The notes under the pieces were generated by a model, which was not told the origin of the DNA, searched no databases, and saw nothing but the letters and a program-made list of their open reading frames with translations. DNA of 64,000 nucleotides from Vulcanimicrobiota bacterium (lineage in GTDB: Bacteria; Vulcanimicrobiota; Xenobia; Xenobiales; JADMJV01), in assembly GCA_023447635.1 (NCBI GenBank), contig JAEXNA010000254.1, forward strand, positions 43,676 to 107,675, given 5' to 3'. How positions within the stretch are numbered: the stretch's first letter is position 1; each line of letters begins with the position of its first letter. Shown in pieces: positions 59,499-64,000 of the stretch. The position numbers and the translations under genes are program-made.

Positions 59499-61370
59499 AT
59501 GTCGCTTCGACGGAGATTGATCCTCACCATCGGAGGGCTGGTCGTCTCTTTGCTCGTGGCTCTGGAACTGGTGGGTTACGCTGGTGCGCGCGCGTTCGCG
59601 CTCAACGAACTCGAACAGGAGGGCAGCCTTTTAGCCCGCTACCAGGCCGAACGAGTCAAGGCCAGCTTGAACTATGCCGAGGTCACCTCCGAGTTCTTGC
59701 TTCGCGTTCTGCAGCTTTATGATAAAGGCGAAGACAGCTTGCGTCTCGAGAACCTGTTGCAGGATCTGCTGAACGGCAACTCCCAGATTTCGGCCGTCGA
59801 GATCCGGGGGGTGGCGGAAGGCGACCTCTCTGTCCGGCGCACGGTGGAAGGGCACGTCACCTTCGGTAAGCCCCAGTTTACCATGCCGCCACTCGACGAC
59901 TGGACCATTCCACAGCAAAATCGCGGCAGATGGGTCTTGCCCCGGTCCGATGATAAGGCGACCTCGATCCATCACATTCAGAAGCTTCACGGGGTGACCG
60001 TCGTGGTCGAGGTCCCGGTACGTCTGCTGGCGGAACCGCTCGAGCAGACCGAGGGCAGCGTCGCTTACGGATTTCTAGCCAGCGGCCGGGTAGTGCTGTT
60101 CACCAATCCGACCGTCCCTTCGGCTCGTTCGGACGAGCGCTATTCCTTCATCGGCGACGTGCTGATGAAGCGGGGCCGGCAGAGCGACTTTTTCAAGGTG
60201 GACGATCCGATCTACGGCCGTTCGGCCTGGGTGGGGACGGCCCCGGTGGGCGACCTGGACCTGACCGTCGGAGTGGTCTATCTCGAAGGCGAGAACTTTC
60301 GTCCGCTCTACGGTCTGGCCTGGGGGACGCTGCTGGTCGGTACCCTGGGCATTGGCGCGCTGCTTTTTGCTCTCTCCTTGACTTCGCGTTCGGTGGCCAG
60401 ACCGCTGGTCGAACTTTCCGGGATGGTCGACACGGCGATCGCGCGAGGCTTTACCCAGCGTGTCAGCGTGCCGCGCAAAGCGACCCTCGAGGTCGAACGT
60501 CTGGCTCTCTCCTTCAATCGGATGCTCGACGACCTGACTCACTACGTCGAACGACTCGAAGACGCGGCCGAAGAGCGCATGGCGATGGAAAGCGAACTGG
60601 CCATCGCCGCCAATATCCAGGGCTCGATGCTGCCGCGTTTCCCGTTCCAGAACCGCCAGTGCGAGGCGGTCGGGCTGTCCCTGGCGGCCAAGAAGGTTGG
60701 AGGCGACTTTCTCAACATCTTCCCCGTCGGGGCCGATAGGGTCGGATTTTTTATCGGCGACGTCAGCGGTAAGGGCGTGCCCGGAGCGATCACCATGGCT
60801 TTCACCGCTTCCTTGCTAGAGCATCTGGGGCGGGCCGGGCTTCCTCCCGAAGAGTGTCTCGGTGCGGTCAACCGGGCCCTTTGCGCTCGCGACGAGGCCT
60901 GCAGTTTCGTGACCGTGTTTTTTGGCGTACTGGGACTCGACGGCAGGGTGACCTACGGCAACGCCGGCCATCACCCGCCGGCCTTGTTTCACGGCGACGA
61001 GGGGCCGCGCTGTCCCGAGATCGACTCGGGTCTGGCGCTGGGCATCTACCCGGAGGCCGTCTTTGGAGTGGGCAGTTTCGAACTGGGGACCGACGACCGG
61101 CTGATGCTGTACACCGACGGTGTGCTCGAAGCGATGAACGGGCAGCGGGAAGAGTACGGCGAAGAGCGCTTCTGTCGACTGGTTCGGAGTTTCACGACCC
61201 AGCAGAGTCTCCAGGATCAACTCGAGGCGCTTAGCAGCGACGTGGAAAGATTCCGAGCCGGCGCTCTTCCGAACGACGACCTGACCGTGCTGCTGATGCG
61301 CCCCTTGTTGCGGGTCGATTTTGCTGGCGACGAGCCGGCGGGGCGACCGCCGGCCCGGCCGTCTAGCTGA
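59499..61370 (+). CDS. Membrane PP2C/SpoIIE phosphatase with sensor and HAMP domains (RsbU type)
   Basis: A 623-residue protein from ATG 59499. An N-terminal helix (LILTIGGLVVSLLVALELV) and a second one at about 270-300 enclose an extracytoplasmic sensor domain of Cache type. A HAMP follows (SRSVARPLVELSGMVDTAIA), then the SpoIIE phosphatase: IAANIQGSMLPRFPF, KVGGDFLNIF, IGDVSGKGVPGAI, GNAGHHPPALF, LYTDGVLEAM and PNDDLTVLLM. Such enzymes dephosphorylate anti-anti-sigma or STAS proteins in partner-switching stress pathways. No anti-sigma partner is nearby. Confidence 0.92.
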   Translation: MSLRRRLILTIGGLVVSLLVALELVGYAGARAFALNELEQEGSLLARYQAERVKASLNYAEVTSEFLLRVLQLYDKGEDSLRLENLLQDLLNGNSQISAVEIRGVAEGDLSVRRTVEGHVTFGKPQFTMPPLDDWTIPQQNRGRWVLPRSDDKATSIHHIQKLHGVTVVVEVPVRLLAEPLEQTEGSVAYGFLASGRVVLFTNPTVPSARSDERYSFIGDVLMKRGRQSDFFKVDDPIYGRSAWVGTAPVGDLDLTVGVVYLEGENFRPLYGLAWGTLLVGTLGIGALLFALSLTSRSVARPLVELSGMVDTAIARGFTQRVSVPRKATLEVERLALSFNRMLDDLTHYVERLEDAAEERMAMESELAIAANIQGSMLPRFPFQNRQCEAVGLSLAAKKVGGDFLNIFPVGADRVGFFIGDVSGKGVPGAITMAFTASLLEHLGRAGLPPEECLGAVNRALCARDEACSFVTVFFGVLGLDGRVTYGNAGHHPPALFHGDEGPRCPEIDSGLALGIYPEAVFGVGSFELGTDDRLMLYTDGVLEAMNGQREEYGEERFCRLVRSFTTQQSLQDQLEALSSDVERFRAGALPNDDLTVLLMRPLLRVDFAGDEPAGRPPARPSS

Positions 61371-63396
61371 CCGGGGTTCCGGGCTCTAGCTCTCCGGCGG
61401 GCTGCAGCAGCACCACGGGAGCGCCCTGACCGCCGGCGGCGACCAGCATCCCTTCGCTGACGATACCGAAGATTTTGCGAGGCTCGAGGTTGTCGAGAAT
61501 GAAAATGGTGCGCCCTTCCATGCTTTCCGGCGTATGGTCCTTCCGGATGCCAGAGACGATGGTGCGGTTCTGACGACGGCCGTCGTCGACCGTCAGGCGC
61601 AGCAGTTTGTCCGATTTTTCGACGGCTTCGGCTTTCAGCACTTTGACGGCGATGATCTTGACCTTGGCCCAGTCGTCGTAGCCGATGTAGCTGGGCTGGT
61701 TGGCCACCTCTTCGGTGGGGGTGATGGGAGGCGCGGCGGCGGGAGCGGTCGCCTCGGGGGCGGCAGCGGATTCGGTACTCATGGAGTCTCCTTTGCGGTT
61801 GGCAAGTTCTTGGTCGAGGTTGTCGAGGTCGAGCTTGGGGAACAGGATGGTCCCTTTGCCCAGTTTCCAGCTCTGGGCCGGAGGTTGGCGGAAATCGTCC
61901 CAGACAAGGTCCGACCAGACGCCGTTCTCGGGGTAACCGATCTCGGCATGCATGGTCTCGGTCACGCTGGGCATGATGGGGGAGAGCAGAGCCAGAACCT
62001 GGCGCAGCACCACAAAAGAGACCGCGAAGAACGAGTCGAGTCGCTCGGCGTCGCCTTCATTCTTGGCCTTGTTCAGGCTCCACGGCTTTTCGTCGTCGAT
62101 CAGCTTATTGAGCGCTTTGACCAGCTCCCAGGTCTGCTCGACGGCGTCTTTGAAACGCAGCTCGGCAAAAGCGCTCAGGGCGCCTTCAAAGTTCTTTTGC
62201 GACAGCGCTAGCAGGGCGCGGTGTTCGGCGACGTCGCCCACGGCAGGTGAGATGTCGCCCCCTCGGAACCGCTCGCCCATCGTCATGAGGCGGTACACCA
62301 GGTTGCCGAAATCGTTGGCCAGGTCGAAGTTGTAGCGGTCGGCCAGCGCCTTCACCGAGAAGTTACCGTCCGAGCCTACGGGCGCTTCACGCAGGACGAA
62401 GTAGCGCACCCCGGCCGCGCCGACCAGGGCGACCGCGTCGCGGGGATGGAACACGTTGCCCAGGCTTTTGCTCATCTTGGCGCCGTCGAAATTCCAGTAG
62501 CCGTGGACCAGACAGGTCGACGGCAACGGCAGTCCGGCCGAGTGCAGCATAGCGGGCCAGATCACGGTGTGGAACCAGGGGATGTCTTTGGCCATGACGT
62601 GCAGCTGAGCCGGCCAGAAGTTCCCTTCTCCCTGGCCTTCCAGCGGGCTTTTGCCCTCGCGCACGTTCTGGCAAGCCTTCTCGGCATCGAAGCCGCTGCC
62701 CGTCATATAGGTCAGCAAAGCGTCGGCCCAGACGTAGAAAACGTGCTCGGTGTCCCACGGGATCGGTACGCCCCAGTTGGTCGAAGTGCGGCTGATGCAC
62801 AGATCGCGCAGTTCGCCCTTCATACGGTTGAGCATCTCGTTGCGCCGGAAGTCGGGCACGATAGCGGTGGGGTTCTTCTCGTGGAAGTCGAGCAAGAAAT
62901 CGCGATATTTGGAAAGGCGGAAAAAGTAAGCGTCTTCCGTCAGGTATTTCAGCTTGGGGTCGGTTTCCGGGTTCTCTGGCAGTTCGTCCTCTGGCACGAA
63001 ACGGTTGTCCGTGGTGTGGTACCAGCCAGAGTACTGATCTTTGTAGATATCCCCGTTTTCGTGGATGCGCGTCATCACCGCCTTCACCGTTTTGTGGTGC
63101 TCTGGCGAAGAGGTGCGGTAGAACTCATAGGGCCCGATTTCGAGCAGTTTCCAGGCGTCCACAAAGTCAGGGATAAAGCGGTCGCAGTACTCCCTGGGGG
63201 AAATCCCCTCGGCGGCGGCTTTGTCCGCGATCCCCTGACTGTGCTCGTCGGCGCCGGTGACCATGCGGGCGTCCAGACCGTTGCGGCGGTGAAAGCGGGA
63301 CAACACGTCACACAGGATAGTGGTGTAGCCCGTGCCCATGTGGGGCGCGGCGTTCACATAGTAGATTGGCGTGGTGACGTAAAACTTGGCTTTCAT
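61363..63396 (-). CDS. metG: Methionyl-tRNA synthetase with C-terminal tRNA-binding domain
   Basis: A 677-residue class I synthetase. HMGT (residues 19-22) replaces HIGH, and GAKMSKSLGN holds the KMSKS loop. The connective peptide lacks the zinc cysteines (GWYHTTDNRFVPEDEL), the zinc-free type also seen in Bacillus. Residues 535-570 are an Ala/Pro/Glu-rich linker, and the last 110 residues are the tRNA-binding OB-fold (VLKAEAVEKSDKLLRL, LEPRKIFGIVSEGMLVAA). The ATG has no ribosome site and lies just behind a strong hairpin. Its 3' end overlaps the convergent phosphatase gene by eight bases. Confidence 0.95.
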   Translation of the reverse strand: MKAKFYVTTPIYYVNAAPHMGTGYTTILCDVLSRFHRRNGLDARMVTGADEHSQGIADKAAAEGISPREYCDRFIPDFVDAWKLLEIGPYEFYRTSSPEHHKTVKAVMTRIHENGDIYKDQYSGWYHTTDNRFVPEDELPENPETDPKLKYLTEDAYFFRLSKYRDFLLDFHEKNPTAIVPDFRRNEMLNRMKGELRDLCISRTSTNWGVPIPWDTEHVFYVWADALLTYMTGSGFDAEKACQNVREGKSPLEGQGEGNFWPAQLHVMAKDIPWFHTVIWPAMLHSAGLPLPSTCLVHGYWNFDGAKMSKSLGNVFHPRDAVALVGAAGVRYFVLREAPVGSDGNFSVKALADRYNFDLANDFGNLVYRLMTMGERFRGGDISPAVGDVAEHRALLALSQKNFEGALSAFAELRFKDAVEQTWELVKALNKLIDDEKPWSLNKAKNEGDAERLDSFFAVSFVVLRQVLALLSPIMPSVTETMHAEIGYPENGVWSDLVWDDFRQPPAQSWKLGKGTILFPKLDLDNLDQELANRKGDSMSTESAAAPEATAPAAAPPITPTEEVANQPSYIGYDDWAKVKIIAVKVLKAEAVEKSDKLLRLTVDDGRRQNRTIVSGIRKDHTPESMEGRTIFILDNLEPRKIFGIVSEGMLVAAGGQGAPVVLLQPAGELEPGTPVS

Positions 63397-63399
63397 AGC

Positions 63400-63448
63400 C
63401 GGGCCGTTCGCCTGCCCATGAGGATGATCCTCGTGGGCAGGCGCGGCC
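63400..63448 (-). terminator. Long near-perfect stem-loop directly before metG
   Basis: GCCTGCCCA (63409-63417) pairs with 63433-63441; GAGGAT/ATCCTC continue inside and GGGCCG/CGGCCC (63400-63405, 63443-63448) outside. Total stem is over 20 pairs. It lies three bases before the metG ATG. It may end the upstream gene, or shape metG translation. There is no T tract. Confidence 0.55.
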
Positions 63449-63461
63449 CGAGCGACCTATC

Positions 63462-64000
63462 TCAGGTCTTGATCACGACCGCGATCTTGCCCTGGTCCGT
63501 GACCCGACCGAACGGCGAGTCGTAAGTCACCCGAACCGTCGGCGTGAAGGTCGTGATCCCCGAGCGCAAGATCAGCTGATTCTTGAACGAGCCGCCGGCC
63601 TGGCCAAAGCCGCCCTGGGTCGAATCGAAAATCAGATTTCCGTTGTCGTCGAGCAGTTCCCAGGTGGTGTTGGCGTCGGTCGACATGTCGATGGCTCGGC
63701 CGTCCTGGAAAAAGGCGGTCACGTAGAAGTTGATCAGCGGCGGGTCCGAGGCGGTGACTTCATACTGCGTGTTACGAGGGATGAAGTTGACCGATTTGAC
63801 GACCGGCGTCAGCCCAGAAGGCGGGTTGACCTGCAGGTTGCCGACGACTTCGTAGTGGTAGCCGTAGGGGCTCACCATCTGGGCCCGGGCGGTGACGGTG
63901 ACGGGCGCCAGCGCCGGGTCGCTGCTCAGCACCGGGGGGTGCCAGATGAGAAATCCAGCGGGGGCGGGACCGCCACCGGGCCCGCCGTCCGAGGAGCCCA
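63462..64000 (-). CDS. C-terminal part of a secreted protein of unknown function (5' end cut by window edge)
   Basis: At least 178 codons are open to base 64000. The visible start of the fragment, GSSDGGPGGGPAPAGFLIWH, looks like the Gly/Pro linker that follows a lipobox, so a lipoprotein is likely but the signal lies outside. Repeated beta-domain wording follows: APVTVTARAQMVSPYGYHYE, VKSVNFIPRNTQYEVTAS, INFYVTAFFQDGRAIDM and TTFTPTVRVTYDSPFG. This fits an Ig-like or bacterial big-domain surface protein. No family assigned. The in-frame GTG at 63932 is probably internal. Confidence 0.7.
   Translation of the reverse strand, partial: GSSDGGPGGGPAPAGFLIWHPPVLSSDPALAPVTVTARAQMVSPYGYHYEVVGNLQVNPPSGLTPVVKSVNFIPRNTQYEVTASDPPLINFYVTAFFQDGRAIDMSTDANTTWELLDDNGNLIFDSTQGGFGQAGGSFKNQLILRSGITTFTPTVRVTYDSPFGRVTDQGKIAVVIKT

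Noticed and set aside
63397..63461. T-box or other riboswitch before metG
   Set aside because: Only one simple stem-loop is present, with no T-box sequence or aptamer-like pairing, in 65 bases.
1..64000. tRNA, rRNA, CRISPR arrays, insertion sequences, prophage genes
   Set aside because: None could be recognised on either strand: no transposase or integrase motifs, no regular spacer repeats, no cloverleaf with CCA end.

Overview
The window is high-GC bacterial chromosome with short intergenic gaps and many GTG/TTG starts. I count about 60 protein genes, and I see no rRNA, tRNA, CRISPR array, insertion sequence or prophage. An outer membrane is implied by a heptose epimerase (hldD), a lipoprotein signal peptidase, and an S-layer-homology porin ending in Phe. 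SLH-anchored porins, a DHH-CBS-nucleotidyltransferase fusion and large prepilin clusters together suggest a diderm of the Terrabacteria side (for example Xenobia/Eremiobacterota, Armatimonadota, or relatives of Cyanobacteriota or Deinococcota). The phylum is inference only.

Layout. 1-4.8 kb: a partial SAM methyltransferase, a membrane-anchored unknown, a dihydropyrimidinase and small unknowns. 5-12.4 kb: two paralogous proteins of unknown function (4961 and 11102) flank a Uma2 nuclease, a PP2C phosphatase with a YcxB-like partner, a FrnE-type DsbA protein and a membrane-anchored caspase-like protease. 12.4-19.2 kb: a maltodextrin glucosidase, the SLH porin with a coupled unknown, and a histidine kinase/NarL-type regulator pair. 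19.4-26.4 kb: a tightly coupled SulP-DabA-DabB-NuoM-like operon, predicted to accumulate inorganic carbon and closed by a clear terminator. 26.5-35 kb: an exported ankyrin protein, a three-gene minor-pilin cassette with a 1013-aa member, and two very small genes preceded by identically placed CRP-type palindromes.

35-46 kb: a VOC protein, an ATP-grasp/esterase pair, membrane proteins, a second exported ankyrin protein, a decayed 2OG-Fe(II) oxygenase gene, lspA, a calpain-like EF-hand protease next to a lipase-like protein, a metallophosphoesterase and hldD. 46-56.5 kb: a GDSL lipoprotein coupled to a DHH-CBS-tRNA nucleotidyltransferase, then pilC, pilB and a second copy of the minor-pilin cassette. 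56.5-64 kb: tandem floA-type flotillins with a small partner, an RsbU/SpoIIE phosphatase, metG, and the end of a secreted protein running off the edge.

Themes are pilus and secretion-type surface machinery, envelope proteins, signalling phosphatases, eukaryote-like proteases (caspase and calpain folds) and bicarbonate uptake. The best candidates for something undescribed are the paired 4961/11102 family with its caspase neighbour, the duplicated cassette of giant PilX-like proteins, and the two small genes with predicted leaderless CRP-type promoters.
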